A stretch of 35,361 nt of DNA from Parcubacteria group bacterium Greene0416_36 (GCA_007375725.1 VMEV01000012.1:1-35361), one strand, 5' to 3'; positions 25,957 through 34,680 are shown, counted from the first letter of the stretch. Translations and numbers: made by a program. The notes: generated by a model not told the origin, from the sequence alone.

Positions 25957-26029
25957 TCGGGGTAGCGGGACTTGAACCCACGACCTCACGGTCCCGAACC
26001 GTGCGCGCTACCAACTGCGCTATACCCCG
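25957..26029 (-). tRNA. tRNA-Pro(CGG)
   Basis: CGGGGTATAGCGCAGTTGGTAGCGCGCACGGTTCGGGACCGTGAGGTCGTGGGTTCAAGTCCCGCTACCCCGA; CCA not encoded. Confidence 0.95.
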
Positions 26030-26108
26030 AAAACAATCGATTGTACTTTAGCGAATAAATAGACACTTGTCACGCGGAAATGAATTTGTTATTATCGTCC
26101 TGTATTTC

Positions 26109-26182
26109 GGACGCGTAGCTCAGTTGGTTAGAGCGCGTCACTGATAATGACGAGGTCGGAAGTTCGAATCTTCCCGTGTCCA
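26109..26182 (+). tRNA. tRNA-Ile(GAT)
   Basis: GGACGCGTAGCTCAGTTGGTTAGAGCGCGTCACTGATAATGACGAGGTCGGAAGTTCGAATCTTCCCGTGTCCA. Confidence 0.95.
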
Positions 26183-26190
26183 CCCGCAAA

Positions 26191-26225
26191 AACATAAAAC
26201 ACCCGAAACTCGGGTGTTTTATGTT
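26191..26225. terminator. Bidirectional terminator hairpin
   Basis: AACATAAAACACCCGAaacTCGGGTGTTTTATGTT. Confidence 0.85.
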
Positions 26226-26806
26226 AACCACCTTAGATCTGCCTGATCGACACAAAAGGCAGCACCAAATGGATACGTTTTTTGATCATCCCAAATAAAT
26301 TGATGAATAAGGACAGGATCTGATTCCAGCATCCCTTTTGTTTTTATAAAAGCCTCGATGATTTTCAAACGAAAAGAATGAGAGACAACATAAATGGATG
26401 AAGATTGCGGCTTACTCGCCAATAAAAGTAAGACTTTTCTGATCTCATCAAAAAGTTCCGCGCGCGAAACAGGTAGCTGATCTGCAATAAAAGCGGATTT
26501 AAACCGATTCCTGATGATCGAACTTCCCGAATAAAGCCATTCTTCTCGAGTACATAATTTGGGGATATCAAATAAAATTTCACGCAAAGCATCCACCGAG
26601 ATAGCCTGACAATTTTCTTTTCGTTCCAAAGTATCCGCAACCCTACGAAGAGGAGAATGAAAAACAAAGTCCGCATTGATATAAACAGAAGCATTAGAGA
26701 TACTCGGGGGATCAATTTTCTGCAAAGCCAACTGCGATAAATATTCAAAAATGTCCCTATTTTCTGGTTTGGTATCGTATTTTAAAGTTTTAATAAAAGT
26801 AATCAT
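26219..26806 (-). CDS. Histidine-phosphatase-fold-like protein lacking an N-terminal RHG motif
   Basis: FVFHSPLRRVADTLE, LREILFDIP, SIYVVSHSFRLKIIEAF; no RHG at the N-terminus. Confidence 0.5.
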   Translation of the reverse strand: MITFIKTLKYDTKPENRDIFEYLSQLALQKIDPPSISNASVYINADFVFHSPLRRVADTLERKENCQAISVDALREILFDIPKLCTREEWLYSGSSIIRNRFKSAFIADQLPVSRAELFDEIRKVLLLLASKPQSSSIYVVSHSFRLKIIEAFIKTKGMLESDPVLIHQFIWDDQKTYPFGAAFCVDQADLRWLT

Positions 26807-26814
26807 AGGAATGA

Positions 26815-26853
26815 GAATTTGGAGCAGTATTTTTTTAAAACTGCTCCAAATTC
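26815..26853. terminator. Terminator-like hairpin
   Basis: GAATTTGGAGCAGT...ACTGCTCCAAATTC. Confidence 0.85.
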
Positions 26854-26855
26854 AA

Positions 26856-27650
26856 TTAATATACGGAAATGGGGTTATGCAGCACAGCGGCCTCAGTTTT
26901 TAGATACCATGACAAATTAGTCGTCGTGTGATTGCAAATAGCAAATCCATGAGCATGGGCGTACTCCCCTAAAACCCAATACTGAGCGGCAGTTCTTCGA
27001 GTCCTCACCAACATTTGTTCCACAGAAAAAGAAGAATTTATTTTTCGGTACAAATGTTGCCGATGATGAGTATCTGTTGCGATGCGCTGAGAAAACTCAC
27101 AACTGTTCAAAATTTCCAGAGCCTTTTCCGATTCTTTACGAATCAAATCCGGCACGCACTCTGACATGAAACTTGATTTCCAGCCCCAAGCCCTAACTTT
27201 TTTGGAAATAGCCTCTGCACTCTCGGAGACTAAATCCAAAAATTCCGATTTGGTCTTATTCACGGCCAGTAAAATAGCCTCATCTTCCGCCTCCAAATCC
27301 GCGACCAGAAACCAAGGATTGATTTGAGGAAATATCTTGGAAACCTTCTCCACAAAATCAATGTGGCACTGGGCCAAAAGAGAAATGCCTCCGCCCATCC
27401 CCCGAAAAGTATAACAGCCATTCGAATATCCATAATCAGGACAACAGGGAACAAGAAGCCTTAAAGAACCTTCCAAAACCCAGTAGCCGATTCGAAGCAA
27501 CATACGGCGATTGACCGAAAATTCGCCACAAATACCAATGAAATTTCGCAGACAATCCACAATATGATCCGCATCAGCCCTGCTATTTTTCCGGCGAGCC
27601 TCTTGTGCAAACGCGCTTTTCAGGCGCTTCCAATCCACAGCATTAGACAT
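26856..27650 (-). CDS. Uncharacterised protein
   Basis: Long ORF with RBS GGAAAGGATTAAATAC-ATG; PCCPDYGYSNGCYTFRGMGGGIS and NHTTTNLSWYLKTEAAVLHNPISVY look like conserved motifs. Confidence 0.75.
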   Translation of the reverse strand: MSNAVDWKRLKSAFAQEARRKNSRADADHIVDCLRNFIGICGEFSVNRRMLLRIGYWVLEGSLRLLVPCCPDYGYSNGCYTFRGMGGGISLLAQCHIDFVEKVSKIFPQINPWFLVADLEAEDEAILLAVNKTKSEFLDLVSESAEAISKKVRAWGWKSSFMSECVPDLIRKESEKALEILNSCEFSQRIATDTHHRQHLYRKINSSFSVEQMLVRTRRTAAQYWVLGEYAHAHGFAICNHTTTNLSWYLKTEAAVLHNPISVY

Positions 27651-27693
27651 GTATTTAATCCTTTCCACAATGACAAAGAGCAATAAAAAATAA

Positions 27694-27717
27694 CAACGAC
27701 TTTTCCAAAAGCCGTTG
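27694..27717 (-). terminator. Terminator-like hairpin
   Basis: CAACGGCTTTTggAAAAGTCGTTG-TTATTTTTT on minus strand. Confidence 0.8.
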
Positions 27718-27739
27718 CCTCAATCTCCTATTCTGGAGA

Positions 27740-27898
27740 TTACTTTACGGCGTCTTTCTTGTAGCAAATAACGGCAGCTACCAAGAGGATTAACAATAGT
27801 ATACTCGCCATCCAAAAGAGCTCAGATGGATCGGGTATACTTTTGTATAGCACACTTTCAGGATCTAATTTTGTAATCAAAGCGGATTCAAAATCCAT
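27740..27898 (-). CDS. 52-aa single-TM small protein
   Basis: RBS TATAGGAGATTCAAAT-ATG; MDFESALITKLDPESVLYKSIPDPSELFWMASILLLILLVAAVICYKKDAVK. Confidence 0.6.
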   Translation of the reverse strand: MDFESALITKLDPESVLYKSIPDPSELFWMASILLLILLVAAVICYKKDAVK

Positions 27899-27937
27899 AT
27901 TTGAATCTCCTATAAAAAGAACAAACAATAAAAAAAA

Positions 27938-27956
27938 CCGCCTTTTCAAAAAGCGG
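27938..27956 (-). terminator. Terminator/attenuator-like hairpin upstream of the 52-aa gene
   Basis: CCGCTTTTTGAAAAGGCGG-TTTTTTTT on minus strand. Confidence 0.8.
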
Positions 27957-27992
27957 ACCTTTGGCATTATCTATCAAAAAATAAACGCTAAA

Positions 27993-28021
27993 AAGCTCGC
28001 TTTTCGAATAAAAAGCGGCTT
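27993..28021 (-). terminator. Terminator/attenuator-like hairpin
   Basis: AAGCCGCTTTTTATTCGAAAAGCGAGCTTTTT on minus strand. Confidence 0.7.
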
Positions 28022-28069
28022 CGCCAAATGATCATGGATTGAGAAATATTATGTGAAAAAGTCATATTA

Positions 28070-28107
28070 TTGGAATAATAATACACCCAAGACAAGGCTT
28101 TGTCAAG
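28070..28107 (-). promoter_or_regulatory. Sigma70 promoter for the small leader RNA / 52-aa gene
   Basis: Minus strand TTGACA-AAGCCTTGTCTTGGGTG-TATTAT. Confidence 0.6.
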
Positions 28108-28129
28108 ATTCATTCCCTCTTTAAGGGCT

Positions 28130-28171
28130 AAAAAAGGTAAGGGCGTATTGCAATACGCCCTTACCTTTTTT
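28130..28171. terminator. 42-bp perfect palindrome (copy 1 of GTAAGGGCGTATTGCAATACGCCCTTAC)
   Basis: AAAAAAGGTAAGGGCGTATTG|CAATACGCCCTTACCTTTTTT; downstream of the ABC ATPase gene. Confidence 0.9.
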
Positions 28172-28184
28172 GGCGGACCCGAGC

Positions 28185-29168
28185 CTACCTCCCCTCCCCA
28201 AATATATGCCGTATCACATCATCCAGCGATTCTTCGCCGATTGTAATGTCATCTACAGGCAAAGAGGACGAGAGCAGTGCCACGGCAACGGATTTAGCGT
28301 CTGACCGAGATGTTTTGATCGTGCAGCTATTGGCCGAAAAATCCTCAATCTCGCCGAATTTTTCGATATCGCGACGTAGAATGCCCTTTCCAGAGAAGGT
28401 CACGGTCAACAATTTATGCCGCACATACTGCTTGATCAGGTCATCAAGTCGCCCGTCATAGGCGATCACGCCTAAATTGATAATAATCACCCGCTGGCAA
28501 AGTTCGCGAATATCTTCCATGTAATGCGAGGTGAGAATAATCGTGGTCTTTTTCTCCTCATTATAAGTTTTAAGGAAATCCCGAATATTTTTCTGAGCGA
28601 CGACATCCAGCCCGATAGTCGGCTCATCTAGGAAAAAAACTTTCGGTTTATGGAGAAGCGCCGCCACCAGCTCGCATTTCATTCTTTGGCCGAGAGAGAG
28701 CTTTTTGACAGAGATATCAAGGAAAGACCCAATATTGAAGAGCCCGACGAGTTCATCCAGAGTCTTTTTGAACTCCGAATCTGAAATTCCATAGATTTCC
28801 TTGTTGATAATAAAAGATTCCATGGCCGGAAGATTGCTGATCAGCTGATTCTTCTGACCCATGACCAAAGAGAATTGCTTTTGATACGTGGCTTCTCGTC
28901 TCGAAGGAGTAAAGCCCAATACGGTCGCCTCTCCCGCTGACGGATACAGAATCCCTGAAAGTATTTTCAGCGTCGTGGTTTTCCCCGCGCCATTCGGCCC
29001 CAAAAATCCGACCAGCTCGCCTTCCCCAATCGAAAAACTGATATCTTTAATCGCACTCGCCAGCAATTTTTCGCGATAAAAAAAAGATTTGAGAGATCCT
29101 TTGATGCCCTTCTCTTTACGATAATATTCGTAATTTTTGGATAAATTTTTCACTTCGATGATAGACAT
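28185..29168 (-). CDS. ABC-2-type transporter ATP-binding protein
   Basis: Walker A GFLGPNGAGKTTTLK; LSLGQRMKCELVAALLHKPKVFFLDEPTIGLD; TSH. Confidence 0.96.
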   Translation of the reverse strand: MSIIEVKNLSKNYEYYRKEKGIKGSLKSFFYREKLLASAIKDISFSIGEGELVGFLGPNGAGKTTTLKILSGILYPSAGEATVLGFTPSRREATYQKQFSLVMGQKNQLISNLPAMESFIINKEIYGISDSEFKKTLDELVGLFNIGSFLDISVKKLSLGQRMKCELVAALLHKPKVFFLDEPTIGLDVVAQKNIRDFLKTYNEEKKTTIILTSHYMEDIRELCQRVIIINLGVIAYDGRLDDLIKQYVRHKLLTVTFSGKGILRRDIEKFGEIEDFSANSCTIKTSRSDAKSVAVALLSSSLPVDDITIGEESLDDVIRHIFGEGR

Positions 29169-29176
29169 AGAATCAT

Positions 29177-29971
29177 CTAAATCCCCGTCGCCTCATACCG
29201 CCTCAACCCCCGCCGCCAAACAATCCGTATCACGCCATACAAAATTGCGATCCAAACGACTTGTACTCCAAGGCCATAAACCCCCACCGATAAATCCATT
29301 TTTTTGAGATAAATCTGGGCGGGGATAAAAAAGGAATAGGCGAAGGGCAGGAAAAAACTGATTTGAACAAATACAGCCGGCAATAAAGTCAGAGGAAAAT
29401 ACCCACCTGAAAAGAATTTTTTAATCCTCTCCATTGTGGTATACAAACCATCGACTTCATCGGTCCAAAAAGCGACAAGGCCCACCAAATAAGAAAGCAA
29501 AAGTTCGCTGATAAAAGCCAAACCGATCATCGCGGAGATAACCAATACATACCCCCAATCCAAATTCCATATAAATGTATTGCTAAAACACAAAATCACC
29601 AATATTTGAGACAATACCGACATCAAAACCGGCAAAGTAATTCTGCCGATTTCTTTGGTACAAACATAAGACAGATAACTCATCGGCTTGACCAAAAACA
29701 TCGAGAGTCGTCCCTCGTTGATATCACTGGCCACCATTCCTGAAAGCCAATTACGAACAATCCCATTGAAAACATTACCAATCAAAATATAAGTGATCAT
29801 CTCTTGCAATGTGAATCCCTTAATTGATGACTGTCCCGCGTAAATCGTAGTCCACATCAAAATCAAGATCAGCACCTCCGCGACCTCCCCCACGCGGTAC
29901 GCGAAAACCGTGAAGCGATAATGGAGCGCCCTCTGCCAAAATGCCTTAATGAGTGTCGTGTATTTTTTCAT
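29177..29971 (-). CDS. ABC-2-type transporter permease
   Basis: About six TM segments; adjacent to its ATPase. Start refined to MKKYTTLIKAFW. Confidence 0.88.
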   Translation of the reverse strand: MKKYTTLIKAFWQRALHYRFTVFAYRVGEVAEVLILILMWTTIYAGQSSIKGFTLQEMITYILIGNVFNGIVRNWLSGMVASDINEGRLSMFLVKPMSYLSYVCTKEIGRITLPVLMSVLSQILVILCFSNTFIWNLDWGYVLVISAMIGLAFISELLLSYLVGLVAFWTDEVDGLYTTMERIKKFFSGGYFPLTLLPAVFVQISFFLPFAYSFFIPAQIYLKKMDLSVGVYGLGVQVVWIAILYGVIRIVWRRGLRRYEATGI

Positions 29972-30124
29972 ACGTAAAAACACATTAGCATTTTGGCAAT
30001 ATCGATCCAAAGATTTCTCTCGTCCCTTTAAATAGGCCTTGCTCCTCCAATATTTGTAGGATAGAATCAACTTAGTTTTGCAATGAAATTCGTAATTCGT
30101 CATTCTTAATTCGTAATTGATTTT

Positions 30125-31396
30125 ATGTTCCAATCCGTCTACTGGTACAGCAAAAAAAATATCACCCCACAAAACCCACTCTCTTCGGATCAATCAGCGG
30201 ACGTCGCTATTGTCGGCGGAGGGCTGGCGGGGTTAACCGCGGCTCAAATATTATCGGAGGCGGGAAAATCGGTCGTGATTCTCGAACAGGCTTTTTGCGG
30301 GGCCGGGGCGAGCGGCAAAAATTCAGGGTTCATCACTCCAGACTCGGAAATTCCACTCCGTGAGTTGATCGAAACGAAAGGCGACGCGGAAGCACGCCGA
30401 GTATGGGAATTCGTCGTGGGAGGGGTGCATCATCTGCGCACCACTATTGAGGACAATTCTATTGACTGCGACTACCAAGTCCAAGACTCCCTCTATATCG
30501 CAAAGAAAAAACGGCATATTCCCCTCATTCACGGCGAATATGAAGCCCGAAATAAACTCGGATACAAAAGCAAACTCTATAAAAAAAATGAAATCCCCAA
30601 AGTCTTGGGAACCGATACTTATTACGAAGCCGTGCGCTATCCCGACACCTTTGGCATGAATCCTTTCATGTACTGCCAGAATCTGAAACGAATTCTGGAG
30701 AGCCGCCAGGTCAAAATTTTCGAAAATACCCCAGTCACCCATATTGCTCCCAACGAGCTCCGCACGGAAAAAGCGGCTGTCCGCGCCAAACACATCATTT
30801 TCTGCGGAGACCGATTTATTCCACAATTAGGCAAGCTGAATTATCAAATCTATCAGGCCCAGACCTTCCTATCCGTATCCAAAACTCTCTCCGAAGAACA
30901 GATCCACATGATTTTCCCCGAAGAGAATATGCTCGTCTGGGACAGCGATCTTATCTACCACTACTTCCGAATCATCGAAGGGAACCGACTGCTCGTAGGC
31001 GGAAGCAATATGTTTTACACCTATTTGCCTATGGAGAAAAAAAACAACGACGATATCGCCCGCTCCCACCGAGATTACATCGTCAAACGTTTCCCCAAAC
31101 TGGACCTTCAAATGGAGTATGTCTGGCCCGGAATGCTGGGCGTCTCCCAGGACTTCCTCCCCATCTGCGGATCCGACCCCGCGGTCCCCAACACTTTCTA
31201 CATCGGCGCCGCCTCGGGCATGCCTTGGGCCGCTGCCTTGGGCCGCTACACCGCCGAAAAAATTCTCTCCGGCCGCGATGATTTCGACGCCGAATTCTCG
31301 CCCTACCGCCATTTCACCATCCACCCTTGGCTCCAGAAAATCATGGGCAAACCCGCCGCCTTCGCGATCGCGCATGGGATTAAGAAATTATTGTAA
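30125..31396 (+). CDS. FAD-dependent oxidoreductase (DAO family, PuuB/gamma-glutamylputrescine oxidase-like)
   Basis: ADVAIVGGGLAGLTAAQILSEAGKSVVILEQ; GAGASGKNSGFITP; YIGAASGMPWAAALGRYTAEKIL. Confidence 0.9.
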   Translation: MFQSVYWYSKKNITPQNPLSSDQSADVAIVGGGLAGLTAAQILSEAGKSVVILEQAFCGAGASGKNSGFITPDSEIPLRELIETKGDAEARRVWEFVVGGVHHLRTTIEDNSIDCDYQVQDSLYIAKKKRHIPLIHGEYEARNKLGYKSKLYKKNEIPKVLGTDTYYEAVRYPDTFGMNPFMYCQNLKRILESRQVKIFENTPVTHIAPNELRTEKAAVRAKHIIFCGDRFIPQLGKLNYQIYQAQTFLSVSKTLSEEQIHMIFPEENMLVWDSDLIYHYFRIIEGNRLLVGGSNMFYTYLPMEKKNNDDIARSHRDYIVKRFPKLDLQMEYVWPGMLGVSQDFLPICGSDPAVPNTFYIGAASGMPWAAALGRYTAEKILSGRDDFDAEFSPYRHFTIHPWLQKIMGKPAAFAIAHGIKKLL

Positions 31397-31455
31397 TTAA
31401 TTTTCCTAATAGAAAAGAATAAAAATATTGAAAATCCTCTTCATTTCTTCTATTC

Positions 31456-31779
31456 TTGGAGAAGAAAGCACTTAAGTATATGAAAAAGTCAGCTTTTTTA
31501 AACAATAAAGATCAAATTCGCCAAATATGCAGGGCTAACGATATTTCTTATCTAGGTCTATTTGGCTCTTACTCCCGTGGAGAAGCTCACAAATCAAGTG
31601 ATGTAGATTTATTATTGGATTTTAAAAAGACGAAATCTTTTTTTGAGCTGGCAAGACTGAAATACAAACTAGAAGGCCAATTAGGAAAATCCGTAGATCT
31701 TGTAATTAGAAAAAATATTAAAACTCGCATTAAACCCTTTATTTTGAGAGATCTCAAAACTCTGTATGCAGAAAGATAA
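31456..31779 (+). CDS. MntA-like minimal nucleotidyltransferase (antitoxin)
   Basis: GLFGSYSRGEAHKSSDVDLLLDF (GSx10DxD); first start is TTG, ATG at 31480. Confidence 0.88.
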   Translation: MEKKALKYMKKSAFLNNKDQIRQICRANDISYLGLFGSYSRGEAHKSSDVDLLLDFKKTKSFFELARLKYKLEGQLGKSVDLVIRKNIKTRIKPFILRDLKTLYAER

Positions 31780-32113
31780 TCTCGTGTATCTGGAGGATAT
31801 TTTGCAAGCCATTCTCCAAATTGAGATATACCTCCACAAAATTTCATTCCGAGATTTCACGAAAAAGAAAAATACAATGATGTAAGATGCCGTAATTCGA
31901 CGGCTCGAAATTGTTGGTGAATCAGCCAATCGACTTGATACAAAATTCATCAGAGAAAATCCGAAATTTCCGATAAAAGAGGCCGTATCCATGAGAAATA
32001 GTTTGATCCATGAATATGATGGCGTCAATCTGAATATCGTCTGGAAAACAATCAAAGAAGATCTGCCTCCTGTAAAAAAGCAGGTTCAAGAATTATTAAA
32101 ATCAAAAAAATAA
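31766..32113 (+). pseudogene. HepT-like HEPN toxin with one in-frame TAA
   Basis: MQKDNLVYLEDILQAILQIEIYLHKISFRDFTKKKNTMM*DAVIRRLEIVGESANRLDTKF...MRNSLIHEYDGVNLNIVWKTIKEDLPPVKKQ; TAA at 31883-31885. Confidence 0.85.
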
Positions 32114-32133
32114 GGTTGAATTTCCATAAAAAT

Positions 32134-32478
32134 ATGCCCACCCACACCCCCGAAACATGGAAAAGTCTGATTCTCAATTCATACGAAATGATCCTCTCCG
32201 AAATAGATTCGGCATCCGAGGAAAATCTGCCGGAAGTGTACCCAAAATTAGTGATCCTATATGAATTTTTCCGATTACTCCGAGGAGAGGCGTTCAAATC
32301 AACCCGGCCTTTCGGAATCGGAGACTTTCAGAAAGAAGTCTATAAAATGGAAGACGATTTAGCCCAAAAATTGAAACCCCTCGAAGCAAAACTGGATATA
32401 AAAGACAGCAAAACCAGCTATCACCTCGATTTAATGAAAAAATCATTCAGCCTCCACTATTTCAATCCCAAACCCTAG
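32134..32478 (+). CDS. Hypothetical protein
   Basis: ORF with ATG at 32134; no recognised domain. Confidence 0.6.
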   Translation: MPTHTPETWKSLILNSYEMILSEIDSASEENLPEVYPKLVILYEFFRLLRGEAFKSTRPFGIGDFQKEVYKMEDDLAQKLKPLEAKLDIKDSKTSYHLDLMKKSFSLHYFNPKP

Positions 32479-32582
32479 CCCAGTTGCATTTCCCCCCATT
32501 CTATGTTAATTTCTCCCTGTCTCAGTCCACTTATTTTACCTAATAAGCTAATGGCCTAAAGCCTAAAAGCCTAATTGTTTCT

Positions 32583-32846
32583 ATGCCCATCAAAGAAAAT
32601 GCTCGAAAAGCCATGCGCCAGTCCGAAACGCGCTATGTGCGAAACCAAAAAGCAAAATCTCAAATCGAATATCTCCGCCGCATGGCCAAGAAATATGCCG
32701 ATGCCAAGGACAAAAAAAACTTGGCAGAATCAGGAGCCAAGCTGGTCAAAGCCATCGATAAGGCCAAGGCAAAAGGAATGCTCAAAGCCAATACCGCCGC
32801 CCGACAAAAATCCAGCGCTATGAGGCTGGTGAATACGGTGAAATAA
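32583..32846 (+). CDS. rpsT: 30S ribosomal protein S20
   Basis: NARKAMRQSETRYVRNQKAKSQIEYLRRMAKK...KGMLKANTAARQKSSAMRLVN; convergent neighbour of holA. Confidence 0.9.
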   Translation: MPIKENARKAMRQSETRYVRNQKAKSQIEYLRRMAKKYADAKDKKNLAESGAKLVKAIDKAKAKGMLKANTAARQKSSAMRLVNTVK

Positions 32847-32859
32847 GATTTCATTTACA

Positions 32860-32911
32860 AAACAAAAAACAGTAAGGGCGTATTGCAATACGCCCTTACT
32901 GTTTTTTGTTT
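32860..32911. terminator. 52-bp perfect palindrome (copy 2 of GTAAGGGCGTATTGCAATACGCCCTTAC), bidirectional terminator
   Basis: AAACAAAAAACAGTAAGGGCGTATTG...; sits between convergent rpsT and holA. Confidence 0.9.
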
Positions 32912-32917
32912 AACAGT

Positions 32918-33895
32918 TTAAAAAAACAATATCCACAGTACTAACAGTGTATCCACAGACTCGCCGCCCCTTTTGATGCGGCGATCGAGATTGAGAAGAC
33001 TTTCCACGAGAGCTCGAATGCGGTCCCAGGAAAAGAGAGCAGCCTGTTCTCTCAGTTTGGACACAACAAAAGGATGCAATTTCACTTCCGACAAGGTCCC
33101 CTCTTCCATGGCAGACTTCACTATCGACAATTGACGCACATGATTGGCCAAGAGGCCAATGGTGGCCACATTCTCGGTTTTTTCTTTCATATCCTCGAAA
33201 ATTCGCACCGCCAAATCTTTATTTTTCTTGGCCAAAGCGTCTAGAAGGGCAAAAACATTCCATTCAGGTTCGACAAAAATAAGGCTCGAAGCCATTTCCC
33301 CAGTGACGCCCTTGGCCCCCATACCGCCGGCATAAGCCATAAGCTTATCGACTTCTGAAGCGGCGCGAAACAAATCTTCACCCGAGGCCATTGCAATAAG
33401 GCGCACCGCATTTTCATCAGCCTCGATGTGGTGCTGGGCAAACCTCGCACGAATCCACGAAGCCATGCCCCCCGGAGGCAGTGACCATTCTTTCTTTTCT
33501 GCGAGAGAAAATAAATCTTCCAAATTCACCTCTTTCTTTTTTCGCTTAGATTCGGAAGAGGTGTCCTTTGTGCTTTTTTTAGCTCTTGGCACCGCCTTTT
33601 TTTCGCTCTCAACCACGACCAGTGAATTGAGGCTTATCCGAAATAACGGAAGCGCCGCCTCAAAATTTTCCATGTCTTCCGGCGAAAAAAAAGCACTCGG
33701 TTCTCGGAGAATTACCAAACGCTTCTTGCCAAATAATGCGGATCCTGACACCATCGAACGCAAACGGTCCCAATTAAACACGGCGACATCAAATACATCA
33801 AAACGGGAATCCCCGCCCGAGGCTTCCCATTCTTTTTTTAACTCCGCCATTTTTTCCTTCACCAAAAAAGGATTGCCTGATAGAAAAGAGACCAT
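32918..33895 (-). CDS. holA: DNA polymerase III subunit delta
   Basis: MVSFLSGNPFLVKEKMAELK; ADENAVRLIAMASGEDLFRAASEVDKLMAYAGG; VFALLDALAKKNKDLAVRIFEDM. Confidence 0.88.
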   Translation of the reverse strand: MVSFLSGNPFLVKEKMAELKKEWEASGGDSRFDVFDVAVFNWDRLRSMVSGSALFGKKRLVILREPSAFFSPEDMENFEAALPLFRISLNSLVVVESEKKAVPRAKKSTKDTSSESKRKKKEVNLEDLFSLAEKKEWSLPPGGMASWIRARFAQHHIEADENAVRLIAMASGEDLFRAASEVDKLMAYAGGMGAKGVTGEMASSLIFVEPEWNVFALLDALAKKNKDLAVRIFEDMKEKTENVATIGLLANHVRQLSIVKSAMEEGTLSEVKLHPFVVSKLREQAALFSWDRIRALVESLLNLDRRIKRGGESVDTLLVLWILFF

Positions 33896-33903
33896 AAAAA
33901 AAT

Positions 33904-33989
33904 AAACCCCTCTCACTCTCCCCTTAACAGGGGAGACAGTTGTTGCTGTCCCCTTCCTTGTTAAGGGAAGGGCTAGGGATGGGTTTGTA
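33904..33989. repeat. Palindromic repeat, same style as 1741-1820
   Basis: aaacccctctcactctccccttaacaggggagac...ccccttccttgttaagggaagggctagggatgggttt. Confidence 0.75.
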
Positions 33990-34518
33990 AAAACTCTTGA
34001 AACTCCGAGAGTACGACAAAAGACGAAGCCATTTTGCGGTCCTGGCTCTTCATCTGGGCATAGGTCAAATTATGTCCCTCGGGAATAAAAACTGAATGCC
34101 ATGGATAGTGGCTGACCCCCTCCGGCTTAGGCGCGATAGAACCGACAGACAAAGCCTCGAAATGCGTCATTTTTTTGCCGTCATAAAATACCAGAATACA
34201 TTTTTCTTGAATGCGACCGTCTCTCTGACGAATCGCCATGCGGCAGAGATTATCGCCTCGAAAATCTCTGCAAAACGATTCCATTTCATATCCGGGCTTA
34301 TTTCCCAGATAGGACACACACAGCGACGGCACAATGGTAAATAAAGGCACTTTGAACTGCCCATAAGCCTCCTCTACCCGAAACTCCGCCTCCAGATAAT
34401 GATTGACGAGGCGATTGGAACGAAAATCCATTTTCTTATACGAAATATTGTTGCCCAAAAATGGAGCAACATCTAAAAAATGATCGTAATGATTGCTGAC
34501 AAATAAAATATTTCCCAT
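33973..34518 (-). CDS. RdgB/HAM1-like non-canonical purine NTP pyrophosphatase family protein
   Basis: ILFVSNHYDHFLDV; LEAEFRVEEAYGQFKVPLFTIVPSLCVSYLGNKPG; EALSVGSIAPKPEG. Confidence 0.75.
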   Translation of the reverse strand: MGNILFVSNHYDHFLDVAPFLGNNISYKKMDFRSNRLVNHYLEAEFRVEEAYGQFKVPLFTIVPSLCVSYLGNKPGYEMESFCRDFRGDNLCRMAIRQRDGRIQEKCILVFYDGKKMTHFEALSVGSIAPKPEGVSHYPWHSVFIPEGHNLTYAQMKSQDRKMASSFVVLSEFQEFLQTHP

Positions 34519-34680
34519 ATAAACACTCCCATTATATAACGCCCAAACTTATCGTGAAATATGGCTAAAGTCAAACCCCAATCAGACAAAAAAATAAAAA
34601 GCCCCATTCGCCTTATCAAAAGGAACTGGGGCCTGCCCCGCGTAGCTCTCATTGAGCGTAGCAATTGAGGCGAAGTGGGG

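Noticed and set aside
26070-26255. 61-aa minus ORF (VDTGRFELPTSSLSVTRSNQLSYASEI)
   Set aside because: It is the antisense reading of tRNA-Ile(GAT); a common spurious ORF.
30323-31375. Long minus-strand ORFs (167 and 168 aa) opposite the FAD oxidoreductase
   Set aside because: Antisense shadows of a well-supported, GC-rich plus-strand gene.
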